The notes under the pieces: generated by a model
What the model was told of the DNA's origin: nothing
Database searches by the model: none
The model's input: only the letters and a program-made list of their open reading frames with translations
Translations under genes and position numbers: made by a program
Part shown: positions 35,274 through 45,500 of the stretch, in pieces
Numbering within the stretch: the first letter of the stretch is position 1
How the letters are laid out: every line of letters begins with the position of its first letter
Source of the DNA: Arthrobacter sp. GMC3
Lineage (GTDB): Bacteria; Actinomycetota; Actinomycetes; Actinomycetales; Micrococcaceae
Length of the DNA: 53,050 nucleotides
Reading direction: 5' to 3'
NCBI RefSeq assembly: GCF_002929305.1
Contig: NZ_PJIO01000021.1
Location: 1-53,050 of the forward strand

Positions 35274-36677
35274 GTGAGCAACCTTGAATCTGCCGTGACC
35301 ACCGATCCTGCCATCCTCCCAGAGGCCGGGCAGGACGCCGCGTTTTCCCTCGCCCGGATTGACCTGCGCGGGCGCAGCCTGACCCTTGCGGAGCTCAAAA
35401 GCGCCGTTCCACGGACAGCGGTCTCCACCGTTAGGACGGCCGAGAACGCCGTGGCCGAGATCATCGCCGACGTGCGGGGGCGTGGCTTTGCCGCTCTGGG
35501 CGATTTGGCGCAAAAGTTCGACGGCGTCACCCAGGTTCATCCGCGCGTCCCCGTGCAAGCCCTGGCACAGGCTCTGGAATCTCTTGACCCGGCCGTCCGG
35601 GCTGCCCTGGAGGAATCCATCGCCCGGGCGAAGGTATTTGCGGCTGCCCAGCGGCCTGCCGATGTTGACCTGCCCATCGCCAACGGTGCTGTGGTTTCCC
35701 AGCACTGGATACCTGTGCGCCGCGTAGGGCTTTACGTTCCCGGCGGGCTGGCCGCCTACCCGTCCTCAGTGATCATGAACGTGGTGCCTGCCCTGGCAGC
35801 TGGTGTCGGTTCCGTGGCCTTGGCATCCCCTCCGCAGAAGGAATTTGGTGGACTGCCCGATCTGACCGTGCTTGCCGCCGCGGCCCTTCTAGGCATTGAC
35901 GAGGTATATGCCATGGGTGGGGCGCAAGCCATCGCGGCCTTCGCCTACGGTGTCCCGGCAGGTACCACGGTCAACGGCGACGGTGCAGAACTAGAACCTG
36001 TGGATGTGGTCACCGGTCCCGGCAACATCTTCGTCGCCACGGCCAAGCGCCTGGTGAAGGGTGTTGTGGGCATAGACTCCGAGGCCGGTGCCACAGAGAT
36101 TGCCGTGCTTGCCGATCACAGCGCCAACCCCGTTTTTGTGGCCGCTGACCTCATCAGCCAGGCCGAGCATGACCCCAATGCCGCCTCCGTGCTGGTGACC
36201 GCCTCGGAGGAGTTGGCAGCCGCCGTCGAAGCTGAACTTCGCACCCAGGTGGCTGCAACCACTCACCGTGAACGCGTCGAGACGGCCCTGTCGGGGCAGC
36301 AATCCGGGATTGTCCTGGTCGATGACGTGGCGCAGGGAGTGGCAGTGTGCAACGCCTATGCGGCCGAGCACTTGGAAGTTGTCACCGAGAACGCCCCGGA
36401 GGTGGCCGCGCAAATCACTAACGCCGGTGCTATTTTTGTGGGGGACTACAGCCCCGTGAGCCTGGGCGACTACTGCGCCGGTTCCAACCACGTGCTGCCC
36501 ACCAGCGGCACGGCCGCGTTCTCGTCCGGGTTGAACGTGACCACGTTCCTGCGCGCCGTGCAAGTGATCAACTACGACAAAGCCGCATTGGCACAAGTTG
36601 CCGACCACGTGGTGACCCTGTCCAGGGCCGAGGGGCTCCCGGCGCACGGTGACGCCGTCGCTGTCCGCTTCGCCTAG
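35274..36677 (+). CDS. hisD: Histidinol dehydrogenase
   Basis: A 467-residue zinc- and NAD-dependent enzyme that oxidises L-histidinol to L-histidine, the last step of the pathway. Family segments include YVPGGLAAYPSSVIMN, GGAQAIAAFAYG, TGPGNIFVATAK, DLISQAEHDPNA (zinc/catalytic region) and the C-terminal SVGDYCAGSNHVLPT-like region. The GTG at 35274 follows TAAACT (35260-35265) by 8 bases, so a leaderless transcript is likely; a TTG at 35265 would add three residues. No other his gene follows, so hisD is separate from the remaining pathway genes here. Confidence 0.96.
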   Translation: MSNLESAVTTDPAILPEAGQDAAFSLARIDLRGRSLTLAELKSAVPRTAVSTVRTAENAVAEIIADVRGRGFAALGDLAQKFDGVTQVHPRVPVQALAQALESLDPAVRAALEESIARAKVFAAAQRPADVDLPIANGAVVSQHWIPVRRVGLYVPGGLAAYPSSVIMNVVPALAAGVGSVALASPPQKEFGGLPDLTVLAAAALLGIDEVYAMGGAQAIAAFAYGVPAGTTVNGDGAELEPVDVVTGPGNIFVATAKRLVKGVVGIDSEAGATEIAVLADHSANPVFVAADLISQAEHDPNAASVLVTASEELAAAVEAELRTQVAATTHRERVETALSGQQSGIVLVDDVAQGVAVCNAYAAEHLEVVTENAPEVAAQITNAGAIFVGDYSPVSLGDYCAGSNHVLPTSGTAAFSSGLNVTTFLRAVQVINYDKAALAQVADHVVTLSRAEGLPAHGDAVAVRFA

Positions 36678-36709
36678 ACTGAAGACAACCGCTACCGGAA
36701 GGGACCTGG

Positions 36710-37210
36710 ATGTACTGCCCGTTTTGCCGCAATCCCGACTCACGGGTAGTTGACTCCCGCCTGTCCGACGACGGCTCCTCCATCCGCCGCCGGCGCCAGT
36801 GCACCGAGTGTGGACGCCGGTTTAGCACCATGGAAACGGCAAGCCTTTCGGTGACGAAACGTTCCGGTGTCGCCGAACCGTTCAGCCGCAGCAAGGTCAT
36901 CAGCGGCGTACGCAAGGCCTGCCAGGGCCGTCCCGTCACCGATGACGACCTGGCCAAGCTGGCCCAGGAAGTCGAAGAGTCCATCCGTGCCAGTGGCGCG
37001 GCCGAAATCGATGCCAACGACGTGGGTCTGGCCATCCTGGATCCGCTGCAGCGACTGGATCTGGTGGCCTACCTGCGCTTTGCCAGCGTCTATCAGGCGT
37101 TTGATTCCCTGGAAGACTTTGAACGTTCCATCGAATTGCTCCGCAACGAATACCCGTCACAGGCCAAGAAAAAGGCGGGCCCCGTCGCCGCCGAAAACGC
37201 GCGCAGCTAG
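36710..37210 (+). CDS. nrdR: Transcriptional repressor NrdR
   Basis: A 166-residue regulator of ribonucleotide reductase genes. The N-terminal zinc ribbon has CPFC and CTEC pairs within residues 3-34, followed by an ATP-cone domain (about 49-139) that senses ATP/dATP. It binds NrdR boxes before nrd genes, which are not in this window. GAAGGGA precedes the ATG. It is convergent with the SDR gene. Confidence 0.97.
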   Translation: MYCPFCRNPDSRVVDSRLSDDGSSIRRRRQCTECGRRFSTMETASLSVTKRSGVAEPFSRSKVISGVRKACQGRPVTDDDLAKLAQEVEESIRASGAAEIDANDVGLAILDPLQRLDLVAYLRFASVYQAFDSLEDFERSIELLRNEYPSQAKKKAGPVAAENARS

Positions 37211-37233
37211 GCGCAGTCCCGTGCCGGGCTGGC

Positions 37234-37992
37234 TCAGCGCCCGCCAGAGACAGGCAGCACAATGCCAGTCACGTAGGAGGCTTCCTCGCTGAGCAGCCAC
37301 ATGACAGCTGCCGCCACCTCATCGGGTTCGCCGCCGCGTCCCAGCGGGATCAAATGGTTGAGCCTGGCCACGCGATCGGGCATGCCGGCGGCAGCGTGCA
37401 ACCCGGTGTTGGTGCTGCCCGGGGCCACGGCGTTTACCCGGATGCCGTGATCGGCTGCCTCGGTGGCAAAACCCACAGTCAAGACGTCGACGGCTCCCTT
37501 GGAGGCCGCATAGTGGACCCACGTGCCGGGGGATCCTGCCTTGGTGGCGGTGGAGGAGATGTTGATGATGTTTCCGCCAGCACCGCCGTTCTGGGTGCTC
37601 ATCCGGCGCACGGATTCCTGGCACATGTAGGCGACACCGGCCACATTGACCTCAAGGACGCGCTTGATGACCTCCGCGGGCACCTCAACCAGGGGCCCAA
37701 TCAGATCCCCGGTGACGCCGGCATTGTTCACCACGGCGCGCACTGTCCCCAACTCTGCTGCGGCGTCATAGAGTCCGGACACGGCGTCCGCATCACTCAC
37801 ATCGCCTTGGATGGCGACGGCGGTGCCGCCGTCGGCCTTGATTCTTTCCACAACGTTAGCGGCGCCAGTCACATCCAGCGAGTAGTTGACGAGTACCGCA
37901 TACCCGGCCGCCGCGGCCCTGACAGCTATGGCTGCGCCGATGCCGCGGCTGGCACCGGTGACGATGGCCAGGGCCCGTTGGGATCCGCTCAC
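37234..37992 (-). CDS. SDR-family oxidoreductase
   Basis: A 252-residue classical short-chain dehydrogenase/reductase. The NAD(P) motif TGASRGIG is at 12-19 and NNAG at 89-92. The catalytic residues are N116, S146 or S147, Y161 and K165 (YAASK). The substrate is unknown. The sequence resembles FabG-like or sugar dehydrogenase members, but the family is too broad to decide. It starts with GTG 4 bases after the ppgK stop, so it is probably translated from the same mRNA. Confidence 0.88.
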   Translation of the reverse strand: MSGSQRALAIVTGASRGIGAAIAVRAAAAGYAVLVNYSLDVTGAANVVERIKADGGTAVAIQGDVSDADAVSGLYDAAAELGTVRAVVNNAGVTGDLIGPLVEVPAEVIKRVLEVNVAGVAYMCQESVRRMSTQNGGAGGNIINISSTATKAGSPGTWVHYAASKGAVDVLTVGFATEAADHGIRVNAVAPGSTNTGLHAAAGMPDRVARLNHLIPLGRGGEPDEVAAAVMWLLSEEASYVTGIVLPVSGGR

Positions 37993-37996
37993 GGGC

Positions 37997-38791
37997 TTAC
38001 TTGGTCAGCTTGAAATGCATGGCAGCCTGGAGTGCGCCGCCAACAATGCCCGCATTGTTGGCCAGCGTGGCCGGGACAATGGGGGTGCGCAATTTAAGCT
38101 GCGGCAGGTAGTCCTCGCTGCGCTTGGAAATACCGCCACCAATGATGAACAGTTCCGGGGAGAACAAGAACTCCACGTGCGAGAAGTAGCGCTGCAAGCG
38201 GACGGCGTAGTCGTCCCAGCTGAGGTCATCGCGTTCCCGGGCGCTGGCGGAGGCCTTGGACTCGGCATCGAAGCCGTCCAGTTCCAGGTGGCCAAGTTCG
38301 GCGTTGGGAATTAGTTTCCCGTCGTAGATGAACGCGGAGCCGATCCCGGTACCGAGGGTAATGACCAGCACCGTGCCCTTGACGCCTTCACCGGCGCCGT
38401 AGCGGGCCTCTGCCAGCCCAGCCGCGTCGGCGTCGTTCATGACCTGCACGTCGCGGCCCAGCTCCTGGCTGAAGATCTCATCCACATTGGCATTGATCCA
38501 AGACTTGTCAACGTTCGCGGCCGAGTAGGCGATGCCATGGGAAATGATGGCGGGGAAGGTGATGCCGACCGGTGCGTCCTTCGCCGGAGCGTGGTCGCGT
38601 GTCATGAGCTCGTCAACAATTTCCTTGACAACTTTCGCAACAGCCAGGGGGGTTGACGGCTGCGGCGTGTCGATCCTGTAGCGGTCTCCGCGGACCTCGC
38701 CGGTGGCCAGATCAACGATTCCGCCCTTAATGCCTGTGCCGCCGATATCGATGCCAATGACGGTGGTCAGGTGCGGGTGCTTCTTAGACAT
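37997..38791 (-). CDS. ppgK: Polyphosphate/ATP-dependent glucokinase (ROK family)
   Basis: A 264-residue ROK-type kinase starting MSKKHP at 38791; a frame opening further upstream would run into map and is not used. The phosphate-binding loop IGIDIGGTGIKGG lies near residue 12, and GTGIGSAFI and PNAELGHLEL are visible. PpgK uses inorganic polyphosphate or ATP to phosphorylate glucose; this enzyme type is well known from Arthrobacter and mycobacteria. It lies between map and the SDR gene on one strand. Confidence 0.93.
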   Translation of the reverse strand: MSKKHPHLTTVIGIDIGGTGIKGGIVDLATGEVRGDRYRIDTPQPSTPLAVAKVVKEIVDELMTRDHAPAKDAPVGITFPAIISHGIAYSAANVDKSWINANVDEIFSQELGRDVQVMNDADAAGLAEARYGAGEGVKGTVLVITLGTGIGSAFIYDGKLIPNAELGHLELDGFDAESKASASARERDDLSWDDYAVRLQRYFSHVEFLFSPELFIIGGGISKRSEDYLPQLKLRTPIVPATLANNAGIVGGALQAAMHFKLTK

Positions 38792-38858
38792 GCAAGACTC
38801 CAAACAATAGATACGCGAAGGCAGTGAGGAAAAGTCAGGAAACGCGGGGCGTGGCCGG

Positions 38859-39737
38859 TCAGGGGAGCGTGAGGACCTCGGCGCCCTTGGCGGTGACCAC
38901 CATGGTGTGCTCGAACTGGGCGGTCCGCTTGCGGTCTTTGGTGACAACAGTCCAATCGTCATCCCACATCTCCCAGTCCACACCACCCAAAGTGAGCATG
39001 GGTTCGATCGTGAACACCATGCCCTCTTCCAGCACGGTGTTGTAGGCCGGGGCGGCGTCATAATGGGGAATAATCAGCCCGGTGTGGAAGGCCTCGCCCA
39101 CGCCGTGGCCGGTAAAGTCCCTGACCACGCCGTAGCCAAAACGCTTGGCGTAAGACTCAATGGTGCGGCCAATGACGTTGATTTCACGGCCCGGCGCAAC
39201 AGCCTTGATGGCGCGGTTGAGTGATTCCTGGGTCCGTTCGACCAGCAAACGAGACTCCTCGTCGACGTCGCCCACGGTGAAAGTCCAGTTAGTATCGCCG
39301 TGGACGCCGTTCTTGAACGCCGTAATGTCAATGTTGATGATGTCCCCGTCTTGGACAACCGTTGAATCGGGGATCCCATGGCAGATGACCTCGTTCAGTG
39401 AGGAGCACAAGGACTTCGGGAAGCCCCGGTACCCCAAGGTGGACGGGTACGCCTGATGATCGAGCAAAAACTCGTGTCCAATACGATCCAGGGCGTCGGT
39501 GGTGACGCCGGGAACTATGTGTTTGCCAACCTCAACGATGGCCTGGGCGGCAATTTTGGCCGAGATCCGGATCTTCTCCAACGTCTCCGCGTCCTTCACT
39601 TCCGAGCCGGTAAACGGTGCCGGGCCGGCCTTGCCCACGTACTCGGGACGGGGGATCGACGCCGGGACGGGCAAATGCGGGCTCACGATGCCGGGTACCA
39701 GGGTGCCGAGCGGAGCGGAAGAAACAGTGGAAGACAT
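38859..39737 (-). CDS. map: Methionine aminopeptidase, type I
   Basis: A 292-residue metalloprotease that removes N-terminal methionine from new proteins. An N-terminal extension of about 45 residues precedes the pita-bread fold. Metal-ligand segments are INIDITAFKNGVHGDTNW (two Asp), GHGVGEAFHTG (His), TIEPML (Glu) and the final Glu in QFEHTMVV. The ATG at 39737 has AGGA 7 bases upstream; an in-frame GTG at 39743 would add two residues. The extended N terminus with PRPEYVGK is typical of actinobacterial MapB-like enzymes. Confidence 0.95.
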   Translation of the reverse strand: MSSTVSSAPLGTLVPGIVSPHLPVPASIPRPEYVGKAGPAPFTGSEVKDAETLEKIRISAKIAAQAIVEVGKHIVPGVTTDALDRIGHEFLLDHQAYPSTLGYRGFPKSLCSSLNEVICHGIPDSTVVQDGDIINIDITAFKNGVHGDTNWTFTVGDVDEESRLLVERTQESLNRAIKAVAPGREINVIGRTIESYAKRFGYGVVRDFTGHGVGEAFHTGLIIPHYDAAPAYNTVLEEGMVFTIEPMLTLGGVDWEMWDDDWTVVTKDRKRTAQFEHTMVVTAKGAEVLTLP

Positions 39738-39864
39738 ACACACATCCTATAACTTTTGTAGCATCGTTGCGCAAAAGTCTGGCCAGCGCGGATCCCCCCA
39801 TGAGTACACCTGCGGGGGAGGCCTAAGATGGCAAGTACTTGCACAAACCGCTGAAGGAGAAACC

Positions 39865-40035
39865 ATGCCGCAGTATTGGTACAACGTTCAAACGCATGAG
39901 GTTGAAGTTGACGCCCAGTCAGGTTGGCGCCAGCTTATTGGCCCCTATGAAACTCGCGAAGAAGCCGAAGCCGCCCTCGAGCAGGTGCGCCGCAACAACG
40001 AAGCCGCCGACGCCCAAGACGAGGAAGAAGACTAG
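39865..40035 (+). CDS. Small SPOR-like acidic protein
   Basis: A 56-residue protein starting MPQYWYNVQTHEVE, with GPYETREEAEAALEQVR and a highly acidic tail (DAQDEEED). AAGGAGA precedes the ATG at good spacing. Small proteins of this pattern (YWYN ... GPY ... EEA) lie near map in many actinobacteria and are often annotated as SPOR-domain-like. No signal peptide is present, so it is probably cytoplasmic. The function is unknown. It is divergent from map and convergent with panB. Confidence 0.85.
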   Translation: MPQYWYNVQTHEVEVDAQSGWRQLIGPYETREEAEAALEQVRRNNEAADAQDEEED

Positions 40036-40117
40036 GGCCTTACAACTCTGCTGTGCTGGGCCCAGGCGTCCGAGGGTTCCCTGGCCGAGCGAAGCGAGGT
40101 TAGGGAGGACGAGGGAA

Positions 40118-41020
40118 TTAGAAGGTGTGCTCGGGCCCGGGGAACACGCCCTTACGGACCTCGTCGCCAAACTCGGTGGCGGCGTCGGCCAAGATGGTGC
40201 GCATTTGGGCGTATTGCTTGACGAATTTGGCCATTTTCCCGGTCCGCAGCCCGGCCATGTCCTGCCATACCAGCACCTGTCCGGTGGTGGAGTTTCCGGC
40301 CCCAATGCCAACCGTCGGAACCGAAACGGCCGCCTCGACGGCGACGGCGGTGCTTGCCGGCACCATTTCCATCAGCACACAGAAAGCTCCGGCGTCGGCC
40401 AGCGCGACGGCGTCGTCAATCATTGACTGGGCGGCGTCGCCACGGCCCTGGACCCGGTAGCCGCCGAGCATGTGTTCGCTTTGCGGGGTGAAACCAATAT
40501 GGGCCATGACGGGGATGCCGGCTTGAGTGAGTGCGTGCACGGTGGGGGCGTAGTAGGCGCCGCCCTCCATCTTCACCGCATGCACCAGGCCTTCCTTCAT
40601 CAGGCGGACAGAGGAGGCGATGGCTTGTTCGGGGGACTGCTCATAGCTACCAAAAGGCAGGTCCGCCACTACCAGTGCGCGCTTGGACCCGGCGGTGACT
40701 GCACGGGAAAAGATGATCATCTCATCGAGCGTGATCGGCAGGGAGGTCTCATTGCCCAGGACGTTGTTGGAGGCGGAGTCGCCCACCAGTAGGACCTCGA
40801 TGCCAGCCTCATCAAAGATTTGCGCCGTGTATTGGTCGTAAGCAGTCAGCATGGCAAACTTTTGCCCGTTGAGCTTGGCTGCTTGCAGATGGTGAGTGCG
40901 GATCCTGGCGGTCGTTGCCGGAATGCCGGAACCGTAGGGCGCGCTCACCTCGGCGGGAACACTGTGAACGGGCATGCTGGCAACGGGCGCAGCAGAGTCA
41001 GGGGAGCTAGTGGGAGCCAT
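40118..41020 (-). CDS. panB: 3-methyl-2-oxobutanoate hydroxymethyltransferase
   Basis: A 300-residue TIM-barrel enzyme, first committed step of pantothenate (vitamin B5/CoA) synthesis. It adds a hydroxymethyl group from 5,10-methylene-tetrahydrofolate to 3-methyl-2-oxobutanoate. Signature segments are MLTAYDQYTAQIFDEAG, LLVGDSASNNVLG (metal Asp), VADLPFGSYE, AVKMEGG and MAHIGFTPQS. About 35 residues at the N terminus are extra and poorly conserved, so a later start is possible. It is divergent from glnA2, a neighbour also in M. tuberculosis. Confidence 0.95.
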   Translation of the reverse strand: MAPTSSPDSAAPVASMPVHSVPAEVSAPYGSGIPATTARIRTHHLQAAKLNGQKFAMLTAYDQYTAQIFDEAGIEVLLVGDSASNNVLGNETSLPITLDEMIIFSRAVTAGSKRALVVADLPFGSYEQSPEQAIASSVRLMKEGLVHAVKMEGGAYYAPTVHALTQAGIPVMAHIGFTPQSEHMLGGYRVQGRGDAAQSMIDDAVALADAGAFCVLMEMVPASTAVAVEAAVSVPTVGIGAGNSTTGQVLVWQDMAGLRTGKMAKFVKQYAQMRTILADAATEFGDEVRKGVFPGPEHTF

Positions 41021-41186
41021 GAATAGAGCTTATTACGACTCGGTGGGGAATTTCGTCAATGCGTCCCAGAAGTCCTTAGTAGAGTATGGACGTAGGGGCC
41101 CAACACTTCGGTAAGAACCGGTGCCGGCGGGCCAGGGAAAAAGCTGTTTGAGTAAGCGCAGCGGCAACGAAAAAAAGGGGCCAAGA

Positions 41187-42527
41187 GTGGACCGTCAGCA
41201 GGAATTTGTGTTGCGTACCATCGAGGAGCGCGACGTGCGATTTGTCCGCTTGTGGTTCACGGACGTGGTGGGCAGCCTGAAGTCGGTTGCGTTGGCCCCG
41301 GCCGAGGTGGAAGGCGCATTTGAGGAGGGCCTTGGATTCGACGGCTCGGCCATCGAAGGCCTGGCCCGTGTGTTTGAGTCGGACATGCTGGCCCAACCTG
41401 ACCCGTCCACGTTCCAGATCCTGCCCTGGCGCGGGAAAACTGAGCAGACCTCGCGCATGTTTTGCGATGTTCTGACGCCCGACGGCGAACCCTCGGCAGC
41501 CGATCCCCGCAACGTCCTTAAGCGCACCCTGGCCAAGGCTGCCGACATGGGGTTCACCTGCTACACGCACCCCGAGATCGAGTTCTACCTGCTGAAGTCA
41601 GACCAGCCAGGACCCGATGGCAAGCCGATCCCCGTGGACCAGGCAGGCTACTTTGACCACGTGCCAGGTGGCGTGGCCCAGGACTTCCGCCGGACGGCCG
41701 TAACCATGCTCGAGGATGTGGGCATCTCGGTGGAGTTCAGCCACCATGAGGGTGGTCCCGGGCAAAACGAGATTGACCTGCGCTACGCCGATGCCCTGCA
41801 AACGGCGGACAACATCATGACGTTCCGCACGGTGATCCGCGAGGTCGCCATCCAGCAGGGCAGCTATGCCACGTTCATGCCCAAACCGTTCTCCGAGCAC
41901 CCCGGCTCCGGCATGCACACCCATTTCTCCCTCTTTGAAGGGGACACCAACGCCTTCCACGAGCCCGGCGCCGAATACCAGCTGTCCAAGACCGCACGCC
42001 AATTCATGGCCGGCATCCTCAAACACGCCCCCGAGTTCACGGCCGTCACCAACCAGTTCGTGAACTCCTACAAGCGCCTGTGGGGCGGCGGGGAAGCCCC
42101 CAGCTACCTGTCCTGGGGGCACAACAACCGGTCGGCTCTGATGCGGGTTCCCCTCTACAAGCCGGGCAAGGGGCAGGCCGCCAGGCTGGAATACCGTGGC
42201 ATCGACTCCGCAGCCAACCCCTACCTCGCCTATGCCGTGTTGTTGGGCGCCGGGTTGAAGGGGATCGAAGAGGGTTATGAGTTGCCCCCGGCGGCGGTGG
42301 AAGACATTGGTGCGCTCAGCAGCGCCGAACGCCGGGCCCTGGGCCATGACCCCCTGCCGTCGAGCCTGCACGACGCCGTTCGGCTCATGGAGGAGTCAGA
42401 GCTCATGCCCGAAATTCTGGGCGAGCAGGTCTTTGAACACTTCCTGCGCAACAAGCGTGCCGAATGGCAGGAATACCGCCTCCAGGTCACCCCCTACGAG
42501 ATCAACCGATACCTAGGGGTGCTCTAA
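41187..42527 (+). CDS. glnA2: Glutamine synthetase-like enzyme, type I-alpha (GlnA2)
   Basis: A 446-residue protein starting at GTG 41187, with AAGGGG 6 bases upstream; an in-frame start at 41121 lacks such support. Beta-grasp and catalytic domains are complete: FDGSAIEG, HPEIEFYLL, FSHHEGGPGQNEIDL, FMPKPFSEHPGSGMHTHFS and LEYRGIDSAANPYLAYA. In place of the adenylylated Tyr loop it has EDIGALSSAERRALG, so it is not expected to be modified by GlnE. In mycobacteria and Streptomyces such paralogues are not the main synthetase and may act on other amines or glutamate derivatives. glnE follows 8 bases later. Confidence 0.93.
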   Translation: MDRQQEFVLRTIEERDVRFVRLWFTDVVGSLKSVALAPAEVEGAFEEGLGFDGSAIEGLARVFESDMLAQPDPSTFQILPWRGKTEQTSRMFCDVLTPDGEPSAADPRNVLKRTLAKAADMGFTCYTHPEIEFYLLKSDQPGPDGKPIPVDQAGYFDHVPGGVAQDFRRTAVTMLEDVGISVEFSHHEGGPGQNEIDLRYADALQTADNIMTFRTVIREVAIQQGSYATFMPKPFSEHPGSGMHTHFSLFEGDTNAFHEPGAEYQLSKTARQFMAGILKHAPEFTAVTNQFVNSYKRLWGGGEAPSYLSWGHNNRSALMRVPLYKPGKGQAARLEYRGIDSAANPYLAYAVLLGAGLKGIEEGYELPPAAVEDIGALSSAERRALGHDPLPSSLHDAVRLMEESELMPEILGEQVFEHFLRNKRAEWQEYRLQVTPYEINRYLGVL

Positions 42528-42535
42528 CACCCACC

Positions 42536-45500
42536 ATGAGTTCCCTTACCCGCACCCTGATCACACACGGATTCTCCGACCTGGAAAAAAGTGAGCGGTT
42601 CCTGGGCTTTCGGGAGCTTGCCAGCATCGACCAAAACGAGCTGCTGGCAGCGTTGCGGGTCGCCAATGATCCTGACCTCGCCGTCCAGTCCCTGGTGCGG
42701 TTGCTCAGCGCTGCTCCCGAGGTCTACGGAAAATTGACGCGTACGGATCCGGCGACCGGGAACCCGGAATCCAACGAGGCGCTTTTCAGGCTGCTGGGGG
42801 CCTCTGAGGCGTTGGTGGACTTTTTGATCCGGCACCCGGAGCATGTCGATGTCCTGGACATGCCCGCCTCGCCCGAACCTGTCGCCGCCGATCCCGCGGC
42901 ACTGCGCTGCTCGCTGCTGGCGGCGGTAGGTGCGGATCCGGCGTCGGGCATGCCGCTTGCCACCCTGACAGGGAGTGAGGCGCGCATCGCCTTGCGCACC
43001 CGGTACCGGCGGCACCTGTGCGAGCTGGCCATCAGGGACCTGTGTGCGGCATCTCCGCAGGACGTCATGCCGTTGGTGGGCGCCGAACTGGCGGACCTGG
43101 CTGCGGCGGCCCTGGAGGGTGCCCTGGCCGTGGCGCGGGCCGAGGTGGCGCAGACCTTTTCTGCCCAAGACGTGGCGCACGTGAAGCTGGCCATCATTGG
43201 CATGGGCAAGTGCGGTGCCCGCGAGCTGAACTACATCTCCGACGTCGACGTCATGTATGTCATCGAAACCGCAGCTGCGCAGGAGGGTGATGGCCGCGGA
43301 GGCGACGCCGAGGCGGTGACTGTTGGCAATGCGCTGGCGGCTGCGCTCTCGCAAACGATTTATGCGCCGGAGCGGGAGCCTGGATTGTGGGAAGTTGACG
43401 CCAATCTGCGCCCCGAGGGCAAGGACGGGCCACTGGTGCGGACCCTGGATTCGTACCTGAGCTATTACCACCGCTGGGCCAACGACTGGGAGTTCCAGGC
43501 GCTTTTGAAGGCGCGAGTGATTGCCGGGGACCATGAGCTGGGGGAGCGTTTTGAACAGGCTGTTTCACCCCTGATTTGGACGTCGTCGGAGCGGGAGGGG
43601 TTCGTGACGTCCGTGCAGGCCATGCGCAGGCGTGTCACCGCCAACATCAAATCCGCCGAAGCAGGCCGGCAGATCAAGTTGGGCAAAGGTGGCCTGCGCG
43701 ACGTCGAATTCACGGTCCAACTGCTGCAGTTGGTGCACGCGAAAAATGATGAATCCCTGAGGGTGAAAGCCACCACGGCGGCCATCGCGGCGCTGACTAA
43801 GGCCGGTTACATTGGCCGCACTGACGCAGCCCACCTCGATGAGTCGTACCGGTATTTGCGGGTTCTGGAGCACCGAATCCAGCTGGTACAGATGCGCCGC
43901 ACCCACTTGATGCCCACCGCCCCGGAACAATTGAGGGCACTGGCTCGGGCCGTCGCGGGCCCGATGGCATTGAAGCGTCCCAGCGCGCAGTCCCTCTGGG
44001 ATGACTGGGCGCAGGTCAAGCGCCGTGTCAGCACGCTCCACGAACGCATCTTCTACCGGCCCATCCTGGAGACGGCGGCGCACCTGAGCGCCGAGGACAT
44101 GGCCCTGGCCACCGATACGGCCCGCGCACGCCTGGCCGCCCTGGGCTACCGCGACACTGCCGGGGCGCAGCGCCACATTGAGGCGCTGACGGCTGGAGTG
44201 AGCCGCCGTGCGGCGTTGCAACGCCAGCTGTTGCCGGTGTTGCTGGGCTGGCTGGCCGACGGCGTTGACCCCGATGCGGGCCTGCTCGCCTTTCGCCGGG
44301 TCAGCGAGGCGCTAGGCACCTCGCACTGGTACCTGGGCATGTTGCGGGACCATCAGGCGGCGGCGGAACGGCTGTGCCATGTACTTTCAAGTTCGCGCCT
44401 GGTCACCGATTTACTGGCCGTTTCCCCGGAGGCCACCGCCTGGTTTGGCAACGACAAGGAATTGATCCCCTTGTCCTTTGACGCGCAGTGGGCCGAGATT
44501 CAATCCAAGATGTCGCGTCATCCCGAACCCTCCGAGGCGATCCGGCTCATCCGGCTGATCCGGCAACGGGAAATCCTTCGTACTGCCATCGCCGACTGTT
44601 CGGGCCTGCTGGATCAGCACCAGGTTTCGGCGGCCCTTAGCGACGCCGACAGGGCAGCCGTTCTGGGCGCACTTCTGGTGGCAGAGGCCGACGTTTATGC
44701 CGGGGAAGCCGCTCTGACCCGCGTCCTGGTGGTGGCCATGGGTCGGCAAGGCGGGCGGGAAATCGGCTACGGCTCCGACGCGGACGTCCTCTTCGTCCAC
44801 CGGGCCGTTGAAGGTGCCGACGACGGGGCGGCACAGCAGCAGGCCCGTTCGATCGTTGCCAAATTGACCGCCATGCTGACGCAACCGGTTCGCCCGGCCA
44901 TCCAGGCCGAACGGGTACTCGCCGTCGACGCCGATCTGCGCCCCGAGGGCAAAAACGGGCCCATCGTTCGGTCCCTGGAAGCATACCGGGAGTACTACGC
45001 ACGGTGGTCCTCGCCCTGGGAGTCACAGGCGCTGCTGCGGGCCCGCCCCATGGCCGGCTCCGACGACCTCGCGGCAGCTTTTGTGGACATGATTGATCCC
45101 GTCCGCTACCCCACAGTGGTGGCTGAGGCCGATCTCAGGGAGATCAAACGGATTAAGGCCAGGATGGAATCGGAGCGGCTTCCCCGCGGGGCTGACCCTT
45201 CTCGACACGTCAAACTCGGACGCGGGGGACTGAGCGACGTCGAATGGCTGGTTCAGCTGTGGCAGCTCCAGCATGCGCACAATCACGAGGCGTTGCGGAC
45301 CACCGAAACCTTGCCGGCCCTCCACGCCGCCACGGAACTGGAATTCATTGGAACCGAGGAAGCACAGTTGTTGGAGTCCGCCTGGTGCCTGGCGTCAAAG
45401 ATCCGCAACGCCAACGTCATCTGGACGGGCAAACCCTCGGATCTGTTGCCGTCCTCGCGGCGCGATTTGGAAGCCGTGGCCCGTTGGTGCGGCTACGAAC

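Noticed and set aside
38792..39061. A 90-residue N-terminal extension of PpgK
   Set aside because: It would overlap map in another frame; the MSKKHP start gives normal length with the phosphate loop near residue 12.
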